DNA of 64,000 nt from Nucisporomicrobium flavum (GTDB lineage: Bacteria; Actinomycetota; Actinomycetes; Mycobacteriales; Micromonosporaceae), in assembly GCF_016464385.1 (NCBI RefSeq), contig NZ_JADMLH010000009.1, positions 262,775-326,774 of the forward strand, read 5' to 3'. Under the pieces are notes generated by a model, which did no database searches, was not told the DNA's origin, and was given only the letters and a program-made list of their open reading frames with translations. The translations under genes were made by a program, and so were the position numbers. Of this stretch, positions 24,196 to 32,387 are shown piece by piece (the stretch's first letter is position 1; every line of letters starts with the position of its first letter).

Positions 24196-24861
24196 ATGAC
24201 CGGCCAGGCACCCGAACCCCCGCGCCCCGCCGGCACCGTCTACGGGCGTGGCGGCGTCGACGTGCGGGAGCCGCGGCCGGGCCTGCTCACCCGTACGCAT
24301 CCCGCGGTCACCGCCCTCGTGTGCGCGGGCATCGTCGGCGTCCTGGCCCTCGGCTACACCATCTGGCGCGCGACCGGGGACGAGCCGGAACCGCTCACCC
24401 GGCCCTCGGCGCCGGCACCCTCGTCCGCGGCGCCGTCGGGCCCGTCGCGGCCCCGCCTCGCCGCCGGCTCCTGGCTGCTGGCCCCGCTCGACGACCCGGA
24501 CACGCACCTGACCTCGGCGAACGGCTTCGCCGCGCTGGCGCCGGACGAGCGGATGGTCCTGATCGCCGGCCCCGGCCTGGCGGACCCGGCCTGCTTCTCG
24601 TTCCGGGCCGGGGACGGCAGGTACCTGCGCCACTTCGACTACCGGCTGCGCTTCGACGCCACGGACGACTCGGACCTCTTCCGCAACGACGCCACGTTCT
24701 GCCCGCAGCCGGGGCTGCCGGCCGGGACCGTACGGCTGAGCTCGAAGAACTACCCGGACCACGTGGTGCACCGGCGCGGCACCGACCTCTACATCGACGA
24801 ACCCGACGGCTCGGCGACGTTCACGGCGGACAGCTCGTTCCAGGTCCAGCCCGCCGCCTGA
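24196..24861 (+). CDS. Membrane-anchored AbfB (arabinose-binding) domain protein
   Basis: This 221-residue protein has a cytoplasmic N-terminus of about 38 residues, one membrane helix (AVTALVCAGIVGVLALGYTIW, residues about 38-58) and a Pro/Ser/Ala linker. The C-terminal beta-trefoil matches the AbfB family (PF05270): SFRAGDGRYLRHFDYRLRF, DDSDLFRNDATFCPQPGL and YPDHVVHRRGTDLYID. AbfB modules bind arabinose side chains of plant polysaccharides and usually sit on arabinofuranosidases. Here there is no catalytic domain, so this is a surface-displayed binding module. GAGAGGA precedes the ATG. Confidence 0.8.
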   Translation: MTGQAPEPPRPAGTVYGRGGVDVREPRPGLLTRTHPAVTALVCAGIVGVLALGYTIWRATGDEPEPLTRPSAPAPSSAAPSGPSRPRLAAGSWLLAPLDDPDTHLTSANGFAALAPDERMVLIAGPGLADPACFSFRAGDGRYLRHFDYRLRFDATDDSDLFRNDATFCPQPGLPAGTVRLSSKNYPDHVVHRRGTDLYIDEPDGSATFTADSSFQVQPAA

Positions 24862-24879
24862 GCGCCGGCGCCCGGCCGG

Positions 24880-25218
24880 TCAGCCCTCCCGGTTGTTGTC
24901 GCGTTCCTCGCGCAGCTCCTCGCGCAGCTCCTCGGTCGAGGGCACCACGGTCGGGCGCCACCACATCCAGGCCAGGAAGAGCAGACCCAGGACCAGCATC
25001 GACAGGCCCATCCAGAGGTTGATCCGGACGCCCTGGGCCTTCTCCATGTCCTTGCTCGAGTTGAACAGCCCCAGCAGGGTGACGATCACGCCGTACACGA
25101 CGAACAGGCCGCCGATGACCCGGCGCACGTCGAAGAGGCGGGCGGCCGCGGACCGCTTCTCCAGCTCCTCGGTCTCACTGAGCAGTTCGTCCTGCGGACG
25201 GTTCAGTTCCTCAGCCAT
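24880..25218 (-). CDS. Small two-helix membrane protein, symporter partner
   Basis: This 112-residue protein has an acidic, coiled N-terminus (MAEELNRPQDELLSETEELEKRS) and two membrane helices (VIGGLFVVYGVIVTLLGLF and WMGLSMLVLGLLFLAWMWW). A charged C-terminus (TEELREELREERDNN) follows. It starts 22 nt after the stop of the SSS symporter gene with GGGAGGA upstream, so the two are one operon. Small membrane partners of SSS transporters are common in actinobacteria. A stabilising or regulatory role is inferred only from this pairing. Confidence 0.75.
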   Translation of the reverse strand: MAEELNRPQDELLSETEELEKRSAAARLFDVRRVIGGLFVVYGVIVTLLGLFNSSKDMEKAQGVRINLWMGLSMLVLGLLFLAWMWWRPTVVPSTEELREELREERDNNREG

Positions 25219-25240
25219 GACAAGTCCTCCCGTCCGCCGG

Positions 25241-26917
25241 TCACCAGACCGGGATGTACAGCAAGAAGGCCAGCACGACGGCGATGCCGCCGAGCAGCAC
25301 CGGGTTGCGCCACCAGACCTTGTCGGCGGCCAGCACCGCGTCGCCCGAGGTCGAGGTGCCGGCGAGGCCGTAGACGAGGCCGCGCAGGTCGTCCTCCGGC
25401 TTGGGGCGGGTGACCAGCGTGACGATCACCGCGACCACGACGGCGGTGCCGAACGCGAGGCCCGCGCCCCAGAAGCTCTCCTCGAGGTCGGAGTTGAACT
25501 TCACGACGTCGGCCAGGTAGAGCAGGTAGAGGGTGAGCGACGACAGCGTGCCGAGCAGCAGCGACCAGAAGCCGGCCCAGGCCGACATCCGCTTCCAGAA
25601 CATGCCGACGATGAACGTCGCGAACAACGGGGCGTTGATCAGGGAGAACAGCGCCTGGATGTAGTTCATGATGTTGTCGTAGCCGGCCGCGATGAACGCG
25701 GTGCCGATGCTGATGATGATGCCGGCGACGGTCGCGATCCGGCCGACCCGCAGGTAGTAGTCGTCGGAGCGGCCCTTGCGCACGTACGACTGCCACAGGT
25801 CGTAGGTGAACACGGTGTTGAAGCCGCTGACGTTCGCCGCCATGCCGGCCATGAACGAGGCGACCAGGCCGGTCACCGCGACGCCGAGGACGCCGTTGGG
25901 CAGCAGGTCGCGCATCAGCAGCGGGATCGAGTTGTTGTACGTGAGGTCGCCGGTCTTCGCGCCGAGCCCCTTGACGGTGACGATGGCGATCAGGCCGGGG
26001 ATCACCGTGATGATCGGGATGATGAGCTTGGGGAAGGCGCCGATGATGGGCGTACGCCGGGCCGCGCTCATGTCCTTGGCCGACAGCGCCCGCTGCACCT
26101 CGGCGAAGTTCGTGGTCCAGTAGCCGAACGAGAGCACGAAGCCGAGGCCGAAGACGATGCCGATCCAGTTGGCGCCCAGCGGGTTGTCCGAGCCGGCCGT
26201 GCCCTGCCAGGTGTGCAGCGCCGCGTCGCCGAGCTTGCTGTCGCGGACGGCGTCGAACAGGCCGTTGATGCCGCCGACCTTGACGAGGCCGACGATGGTG
26301 ATCGGCAGCAGACCCGCGATGATCACGAAGAACTGCAGCACCTCGTTGTAGATGGCCGAGGAGAGCCCGCCGATCGTGATGTACGTGAGCACGATCGCGG
26401 CGCCGACGACGATGGAGGCCCACAGCGGCCAGCCGAGCAGCGCGTCGAGGATGAGGGCCAGCGCGTACAGGTTGACGCCGGCGATCAGCACCTGGGCGAT
26501 GGCGAAGATCGACGCGTTGAGCAGGTGGGTGGGGCGGTTGAAGCGCAGCCGCAGGAACTCCGGGACGCTGCGCACCTTGGAGCCGTAGTAGAAGGGCATC
26601 ATCACGATGCCGAGGAAGACCATCGCCGGTACGGCGCCGATCCAGTAGTAGTGCAGGGTCATCAGGCCGTACTGGGCGCCGTTCGCGGCCATGCCGATGA
26701 TCTCCAGCGCCCCCAGGTTGGCGGAGACGAACGCGAGCCCGGTCACCCAGGCGGGCATCGACCGGCCGGAGAGGAAGAAGTCGGCGCTGGTGCTGATGGC
26801 TCTGCGGGCGGCGAAGCCGATGCCCAGGACCGTCGCGAAGTAGATGACGAGGATGAGGTAGTCGAATACGTCAAGGTCGAGCCTGACTCCGGGCCCGGCA
26901 GCCGCGAACACGCCCAT
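25241..26917 (-). CDS. Sodium:solute symporter (SSS family)
   Basis: This 558-residue protein has about 14 hydrophobic segments and fits the SSS/SGLT family (LeuT fold). Family features include DYLILVIYFATVLGIGFAARR, the FFLSGRSMPAWVTGLAFVSANLGALEIIGMAANGAQYG region that forms the first core helices, FGYWTTNFAEVQRALSAKD and SFMAGMAANVSGFNTVFTYDLWQ. These carriers couple sodium influx to uptake of sugars, amino acids, nucleosides or organic acids. The EIIGMAA-type helix resembles sugar and inositol carriers, but the substrate is not certain. GGAGG lies just before the ATG. A small membrane protein follows in the operon. Confidence 0.88.
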   Translation of the reverse strand: MGVFAAAGPGVRLDLDVFDYLILVIYFATVLGIGFAARRAISTSADFFLSGRSMPAWVTGLAFVSANLGALEIIGMAANGAQYGLMTLHYYWIGAVPAMVFLGIVMMPFYYGSKVRSVPEFLRLRFNRPTHLLNASIFAIAQVLIAGVNLYALALILDALLGWPLWASIVVGAAIVLTYITIGGLSSAIYNEVLQFFVIIAGLLPITIVGLVKVGGINGLFDAVRDSKLGDAALHTWQGTAGSDNPLGANWIGIVFGLGFVLSFGYWTTNFAEVQRALSAKDMSAARRTPIIGAFPKLIIPIITVIPGLIAIVTVKGLGAKTGDLTYNNSIPLLMRDLLPNGVLGVAVTGLVASFMAGMAANVSGFNTVFTYDLWQSYVRKGRSDDYYLRVGRIATVAGIIISIGTAFIAAGYDNIMNYIQALFSLINAPLFATFIVGMFWKRMSAWAGFWSLLLGTLSSLTLYLLYLADVVKFNSDLEESFWGAGLAFGTAVVVAVIVTLVTRPKPEDDLRGLVYGLAGTSTSGDAVLAADKVWWRNPVLLGGIAVVLAFLLYIPVW

Positions 26918-27112
26918 GGCACCTCCTGTGCAGTCGGTCGGCGCTTACCCGAGCTGAAGATCCTTCACACCTCTCTGTTTCCGGCAGGTAAATGGGACGC
27001 ACGCCTTCCGCCCGGCCGTCGCCCACGATCGAATGGCATGGATGTCTAGCTCGCCTGCGAAAGGCCGTCCAACCGCCCCGCCCGCCACCCCTGACCGGAA
27101 TGAGGTCCCTCC

Positions 27113-28978
27113 ATGCCCTTTGCCTTACCGCGCGTTCTCCTTGCCTGTCTTGTCGCGATAGTCGCGGCTCCCTCGCCGGCTCAGGCCTCGCCGGGCGGAC
27201 GGCCGTACGTCCGCGGCTCCGAGACCGTGCCCGTCTACGACTACGCCGACGCGGTCCGCGAGAGCGTCTGGGTGCAGACGCCGGACGACGCCGACGAGGA
27301 CGGCGTGCCCGACCGCGTGGCCGTCGACCTCGTGCGGCCGCACACCGGACCGGGCGTCAAGGTGCCGGTGATCATGGATGCCTCGCCCTACTACTCGTGC
27401 TGCGGCCGGGGCAACGAGGGCGAGCTCAAGGAGTACGACGAGAACGGCGTCATCACCAAGGCGCCGCTGTTCTACGACAACTACTTCGTCCCCCGCGGGT
27501 ACGCCTTCGCCGCGGTCGACCTCACCGGCACGAACCGCTCCACCGGCTGCGAGGACGTCGGCGGCCCGCACGAGGTGGCCGGCGCGAAGGCGGTCGTCGA
27601 CTGGCTGAACGGCCGGGCTCCCGCCTTCGGCGCGGACGGCTCACCGGTGTCGGCGGCGGCGTGGACCACCGGGAAGGTCGGCATGATCGGCAAGTCCTGG
27701 GACGGGTCGATCGCCAACGGCGTGGCCGCGACGGGCGTCCGGGGGCTGGAGACGATCGTGCCCATCTCCGCGATCTCCAGCTGGTACGACTACATGCGCT
27801 ACAACGGCTCCCTGCGCGCCTCCGGCTACCCGAACTACCTGCAGTCCGTGGTGAGCGACCGGATCGCACAGTGCGCCGCGGTGACCGAGTCCCTGGCCCG
27901 GGACAGCGCGGACGAGACCGGTGACTACAACGCGTTCTGGCGAGCCCGCGACTACCGCCCCTCGGCGTCGAAGGTGCGCGCGAGCGTGTTCGTGGTGCAC
28001 GGCGTCAACGACCTGAACGTCACGACCACCCAATTCGCGCGCTGGTGGGACGAGCTCGCGGACGCGGGCGTGCCGCGCAAGATCTGGCTGCACCAGACCG
28101 GGCACGTCGACCCGTTCGACGTGCGGCGCGGCGCGTGGGTCGACACCCTGCACCGCTGGTTCGACCGCTGGCTGCAGGGCCTGCGCAACGGCATCGACCG
28201 GGAGCCGCGCGCGACGGTCGAGACGGCGCCGGGGACCTTCACCGACGCCCGCGACTGGCCGCTGCCCGGCACCCGCCCGGTGACGGTACGGCTCGGCTCC
28301 GGGACGGCCTCGTACACCGACGTCTCGCTCACCGAGGACGAGGCGGTCGCCGATCCGGCCGCCGACGTGCCGGGACGACTGGCGCTGCGGTACGGGCCAC
28401 TGACCGCGCCGCTGCGCATCTCGGGCTCACCCTCGGTGCGGCTGCGCGTCCGCGTGGACCGGCCGACGACCCAGCTCACGGCCCGCCTCGTGGACTACGG
28501 CACGGCCACGCGTGTGCAGTACGACCGGGGTGAGGGCGTACGGACGCTGGAGACCGAGTCGTGCTGGGGCGAGTCGACGGCCGCGGACGACGCCTGCTAC
28601 TTCGACGTCGCCGAGCGGGTGGCGACAACGGACCACTCGGTGCTGACCCGCGGCTGGCAGGACGCCGCCCACCATGTGTCGCTGCGGTTCACCACGCCGC
28701 TGCGGCCGGACCGGTGGTACTCGATCACCGTGCCGCTCAACGCGTACGACCTGACCGTGCCGGCCGGGCACACGCTGGGCCTGATCCTGACCCAGAGCGA
28801 TCCGGAGTTCACCGAGGCGCCGAACACCGGTGCCACCGTCGAGGTGGATCTCGCGCGGAGCTCGCTCACCCTGCCGGTCACCGGACGTGCCGCGCTGAAG
28901 CCGTCCTCCGCCGCGCCGTCCACGAGAAACGGCCTGACCGCGGAATCCCGGACGCGGCGTCAGCTGCCCAACCGATAG
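27113..28978 (+). CDS. Secreted X-Pro dipeptidyl-peptidase / CocE-type hydrolase (S15)
   Basis: This 621-residue precursor has a signal peptide (ALPRVLLACLVAIVAAPSPAQAS). The catalytic domain has MIGKSWDGSIANGVAATG, the S15 nucleophile elbow (GxSxxG). The Asp (VVHGVNDLNVT) and His (WLHQTGHVDP) that complete the triad follow, and there is a C-terminal jelly-roll (PXPD/CocE) domain from about residue 400. The early motif YVRGSETVPVYDYADAVRESVWVQTP is typical of secreted actinobacterial X-Pro aminopeptidases, which release Xaa-Pro dipeptides from proline-rich peptides; esterase activity is the alternative. It ends 23 nt before the GH97 gene, which has its own promoter. Confidence 0.85.
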   Translation: MPFALPRVLLACLVAIVAAPSPAQASPGGRPYVRGSETVPVYDYADAVRESVWVQTPDDADEDGVPDRVAVDLVRPHTGPGVKVPVIMDASPYYSCCGRGNEGELKEYDENGVITKAPLFYDNYFVPRGYAFAAVDLTGTNRSTGCEDVGGPHEVAGAKAVVDWLNGRAPAFGADGSPVSAAAWTTGKVGMIGKSWDGSIANGVAATGVRGLETIVPISAISSWYDYMRYNGSLRASGYPNYLQSVVSDRIAQCAAVTESLARDSADETGDYNAFWRARDYRPSASKVRASVFVVHGVNDLNVTTTQFARWWDELADAGVPRKIWLHQTGHVDPFDVRRGAWVDTLHRWFDRWLQGLRNGIDREPRATVETAPGTFTDARDWPLPGTRPVTVRLGSGTASYTDVSLTEDEAVADPAADVPGRLALRYGPLTAPLRISGSPSVRLRVRVDRPTTQLTARLVDYGTATRVQYDRGEGVRTLETESCWGESTAADDACYFDVAERVATTDHSVLTRGWQDAAHHVSLRFTTPLRPDRWYSITVPLNAYDLTVPAGHTLGLILTQSDPEFTEAPNTGATVEVDLARSSLTLPVTGRAALKPSSAAPSTRNGLTAESRTRRQLPNR

Positions 28979-29003
28979 GTGTTCATCTATAGTCCGAACC
29001 TAT
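28975..29003. promoter_or_regulatory. GH97 leaderless promoter inside an inverted repeat
   Basis: The -10 hexamer TATAGT (28988-28993) ends 8 nt before the ATG at 29002, with no Shine-Dalgarno sequence. It is bracketed by ATAGGT (28975-28980) and ACCTAT (28998-29003), a perfect 6-bp inverted repeat 17 bp apart whose right arm includes the start codon. A repressor bound there would block initiation. Confidence 0.5.
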
Positions 29004-31644
29004 GCGGACGTTGTCCTTTGTGTTCGGTCTTGTGCTAACCGCCTCTCCTCTGGCCGTGCCCTCACCGGCACAGGCCGCGACGAACTGGACCGTGACCGGG
29101 CCGGGTGGCACCGTCGCCGCCCGGCTCGGCCTCGACGACGCCGGCCGGCTGAGCTTCGGGGTCGACCGTGGCGGCGCCGCGGTGCTCGCCCCGGCCCCGA
29201 TCGGCATCACCACCACCGCCGCCGACCTCAGCGGCGGGCTGGCCTTCACCTCACAGAGCAGCCGTACGGTGCACGAGCGCTACACCCGCACCACCGGCAA
29301 GCAGCTGAAACGGGACGTGACGCTCACCGAGTCGACGTTCTCGTTCACCGGCACGGGCGGGGCGCGGCTCGACGTGGCCGTCCGGGTGTCCGCCGAGGGA
29401 GCCGCGTACCGGTACGTGCTGCCGTCCGGCGGCGAGGTCACCGGAGAGGCGTCGTCGTGGACGCTGCCGGCCGACGCGCCCGCGTGGCTGCTGCCGTACT
29501 CGCCGAACTACGAGGGAATTCGCACAGAAACCACCGCGGGGTCGGCCGCCGCCGGCGACTACGGCTTCCCGTCGCTGTTCCAGGTGGGCACCGGCACGTA
29601 CGCGCTGCTCACCGAGTCCGACGTGGACGGGCGGTACGACGGCGCCCGGCTCACCCATGACGCCGGCTCGGGGGCGTACCGGATCAAGCTGGCCGACCCG
29701 CGCATCGCCGCGGCCGACCGGCTGGCGACGCCCTGGCGGGTCGCGGTCGTCGGCGACCTCGCCACGGTCACCGGCTCGATGCTCGCCGACGACCTGGCCC
29801 CGCCCTCGAAGCTCACCGACACGTCCTGGGTGCGCCCCGGCACGGTCGCCTGGTCCTGGCTGTCGGAGCACAGCAGCCCGTCCGATCCCGTACGCCAGAA
29901 GCAGTACATCGATTTCGCGGCGCGCAACGGATGGCCGTACGTGCTCATCGACGAAGGCTGGAGCGCCGACTGGGTGCCCGAGGTGACCCGTTACGCCCGC
30001 GCCCGTGGCGTCGACGTGCTCCTCTGGCTGCATTGGACGAGCCTCGACACCGAGCAGGAACGCGACGCCAAGCTGCCACAGTTCCGCGCGTGGGGCGTCG
30101 CCGGCATCAAGGTCGACTTCATGGACTCGGACAGTCAGGCCCGCTTCCGCTGGTACGACGACATCCTCGCGGCCACGGCGGCCCAGCACCTGATGGTCAA
30201 CTTCCACGGCGCGACGATCCCGCGCGGGATCCAGCGCACGTGGCCGCACGTGATGACGCTCGAGGCGATCCGCGGCGCGGAGCAGTTCCGGACCCGGGCG
30301 GCCACGAACACCATGTTCCCGTACACCCGGAACGTCGTCGGCGGGATGGACTACACGCCGGTGACCTGGGCGGTGACCGACCGGGACACCACCGACGCGC
30401 ATGAGGTCGCGCTGGCGCTGGTGTACGAGTCCGGCTGGAACCACCTCGCCGACAAGCCCGAGACGTACGAGGCACACCCCGAGGCACTGCGGACGCTGAG
30501 CCAGCTGCCGACCACCTGGGACGAGACGCGGCTGCTCGCCGGCGCACCGGGCCGCGAGACCGTCGTCGCCCGGCGCCACGGCGACCGCTGGTTCGTCGGC
30601 GGCATCTCGGCGGTCCCCGCCCACACCGTCTCGGCGCAGCTCGACTTCCTGGGCAGCGGCCGCTATCTCGCCGAGACGCTGCGCGACGGCGACCACGGGC
30701 TGGTCCGGGAGAGCCGGATCGTCCGGCGCGGGGACACCCTGGCGGTCCCGGAGCCGGCGAACGGCGGGTTCGTGACGGTGCTGTGCGCGTACACCGGCTC
30801 GGCGACCTGCGACGAGCCGATCCGGCACGTGCCGGCCACCACCCTGACCCTCGATCCGTCCACGGCGGACGTCCACCCGGGAGAGTCGGTGACGGTCAAG
30901 GCCGTCTTCACGCTGCCGGCCGGCGGTCCGATCACCGGCGTACGGCTGGCGCCCCGCGCACCGGAGGGCTGGACGGTCAGCGGCCCGGTGGTGACGGACG
31001 AGCGGATGCGTGGCGGCGACTCACTGAGCGGCACCTGGACGTTCCACGCCGGCGCGGACGTGCCGGACGGCCGGGCGGACCTGCCGGTCGCCGCGGAGTT
31101 CACCTTCACCGGCGACCCGGGCTCACCCGACGCGCCGGGCAAGCGCCCGGTCCACGTCGAGGAAGCGGTCCGCGCGCTGGTGCCGCCGCAGAACCCGAGC
31201 GGCAACCCCGCGGTCAGCGACCTCCCGTTCCTGTCCGAGAGCAACGGGTACGGCCCGGTCGAGCGTGACCGGTCCAACGGCGAGGACGGGGCCGGCGACG
31301 GCAAGCCGCTCACCATCCGGGGCACCGTTCACCCGAAGGGACTGGGGATGCACGCGCCGGGCGAGGTGACGATCTGGACCGGCGGCGCCTGCACCCGTTT
31401 CTCGGCGGTCGTCGGCATCGACGACGAGGTGACGCAGTCGGGCTCGGTCGACTTCCAGGTGTTCGGCGACGACGGGCGCCTGCTGGCCGCGAGCGGGGTG
31501 CGGCGCAGCGCCGACCCGGCCCTGCCGCTCACCGCGGACCTCACCGGCGTCCGGGTCCTGACCCTGCGCGCCACCGACGGCGGGGACGGCAAGAACTTCG
31601 ACCACGCCGACTGGGCGGACGCCGCTCTCAGCTGCGGTTCCTGA
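29002..31644 (+). CDS. Secreted GH97 glycosidase with NEW3 and NPCBM modules
   Basis: This 880-residue precursor has a signal peptide (cleavage near PAQAATNW). Residues 30-270 are the GH97 N-terminal beta domain, and 275-590 the (beta/alpha)8 catalytic domain with WSWLSEHSSP, YVLIDEGWSADW, GIKVDFMDSD and TLEAIRGAEQF. About 610-720 look like a NEW3 alpha-galactosidase-associated domain, and about 735-880 are an NPCBM sugar-binding module. GH97 enzymes act on alpha-glucosides or alpha-galactosides. Asp372 in KVDFM and Glu421 fit the retaining alpha-galactosidase branch rather than the inverting SusB branch; that is inference. The gene appears leaderless and its last 17 nt overlap the convergent TetR gene. 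Confidence 0.87.
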   Translation: MRTLSFVFGLVLTASPLAVPSPAQAATNWTVTGPGGTVAARLGLDDAGRLSFGVDRGGAAVLAPAPIGITTTAADLSGGLAFTSQSSRTVHERYTRTTGKQLKRDVTLTESTFSFTGTGGARLDVAVRVSAEGAAYRYVLPSGGEVTGEASSWTLPADAPAWLLPYSPNYEGIRTETTAGSAAAGDYGFPSLFQVGTGTYALLTESDVDGRYDGARLTHDAGSGAYRIKLADPRIAAADRLATPWRVAVVGDLATVTGSMLADDLAPPSKLTDTSWVRPGTVAWSWLSEHSSPSDPVRQKQYIDFAARNGWPYVLIDEGWSADWVPEVTRYARARGVDVLLWLHWTSLDTEQERDAKLPQFRAWGVAGIKVDFMDSDSQARFRWYDDILAATAAQHLMVNFHGATIPRGIQRTWPHVMTLEAIRGAEQFRTRAATNTMFPYTRNVVGGMDYTPVTWAVTDRDTTDAHEVALALVYESGWNHLADKPETYEAHPEALRTLSQLPTTWDETRLLAGAPGRETVVARRHGDRWFVGGISAVPAHTVSAQLDFLGSGRYLAETLRDGDHGLVRESRIVRRGDTLAVPEPANGGFVTVLCAYTGSATCDEPIRHVPATTLTLDPSTADVHPGESVTVKAVFTLPAGGPITGVRLAPRAPEGWTVSGPVVTDERMRGGDSLSGTWTFHAGADVPDGRADLPVAAEFTFTGDPGSPDAPGKRPVHVEEAVRALVPPQNPSGNPAVSDLPFLSESNGYGPVERDRSNGEDGAGDGKPLTIRGTVHPKGLGMHAPGEVTIWTGGACTRFSAVVGIDDEVTQSGSVDFQVFGDDGRLLAASGVRRSADPALPLTADLTGVRVLTLRATDGGDGKNFDHADWADAALSCGS

Positions 31645-32302
31645 CCAGCGCCTCGACGCCGTCCAGGAGGCGGGCCAGGCCGTACTCGAAGGCCTGGTCC
31701 CCGCCCTCGGTGGCGGCACCGGCCAGCGCCGCGGTCAGCTGCGGGAAGCGCTCACCGTGCTCCCGCAGCACCGCGGCGATGGCCGTGCTCATCTCCGCCT
31801 CGCCGAGCCGGGCGGCGGCCTGCTGCGCGAGCATCCGGGCGTGCCCGGCGAGCACCGCGATGGTGTCCAGCCGTTCGGCGCCGCTGAGCGGGAGCTCCGC
31901 GACGGCGGCCAGCGCGACCTCCATCCAGCCCATCTCGTACGGTCCCAGCGGCCGCCGCCCCACCGTGGCCTCGATCGTCCACGGGTGCGCGAGGTAGCGG
32001 CCGAGCAGCAGCCGCGACCATTCCTCCAGGGCGGCGCGCCAGCCGGACGCCGAGAGCGCGGGCGGCTCGCCGATGGCCCGTTCCACCATGACTGCGATCA
32101 GCTCCGCCTTGCCGGGCACGTACCGGTACAGCGACATCTTCGTGTAGCCGCGGTCGGCGGCCACCCGCTGCATGGACACGGCGGCGAGCCCCTCGGCGTC
32201 GGCCACCGCGATGCCGGCGTCGGCGATGCCCTCCAGCGTCAGGGCCGGCTTCGGCCCGCGGGTCGGCCGCGCCCGGCCACCCCACAGGAATTCGACCGAC
32301 AT
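31628..32302 (-). CDS. TetR-family transcriptional regulator
   Basis: This 224-residue protein has an N-terminal TetR HTH: LTLEGIADAGIAVADAEGLAAVSMQRVAADRGYTKMSLYRYVPGKAELIAVMVE. The C-terminal ligand domain starts near residue 100 and is of the TetR_C type often found beside monooxygenase genes. GGAGG precedes the ATG at 32302. It is divergent from the FAD monooxygenase at 32388 with an 85-bp shared intergenic region holding repeated CTACnGnACACAG motifs, so it probably represses both. The inducer is likely a small aromatic or polyketide-like compound (inference). Confidence 0.85.
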   Translation of the reverse strand: MSVEFLWGGRARPTRGPKPALTLEGIADAGIAVADAEGLAAVSMQRVAADRGYTKMSLYRYVPGKAELIAVMVERAIGEPPALSASGWRAALEEWSRLLLGRYLAHPWTIEATVGRRPLGPYEMGWMEVALAAVAELPLSGAERLDTIAVLAGHARMLAQQAAARLGEAEMSTAIAAVLREHGERFPQLTAALAGAATEGGDQAFEYGLARLLDGVEALVRNRS

Positions 32303-32336
32303 CCGACCTCCTCTTGCGCCCGCCCTGGAACTGTCT

Positions 32337-32374
32337 CTACCGTACACAGAAATAACTGATTCCTACGGACACAG
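32337..32374. promoter_or_regulatory. Direct-repeat operator between TetR and FAD monooxygenase genes
   Basis: CTACCGTACACAG (32337-32349) and CTACGGACACAG (32363-32374) are near-identical direct repeats starting 26 bp apart, about two and a half helical turns, in the divergent promoter region. They are candidate binding sites for the neighbouring TetR regulator. Confidence 0.4.
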
Positions 32375-32387
32375 TTTGGGGGCCGTC

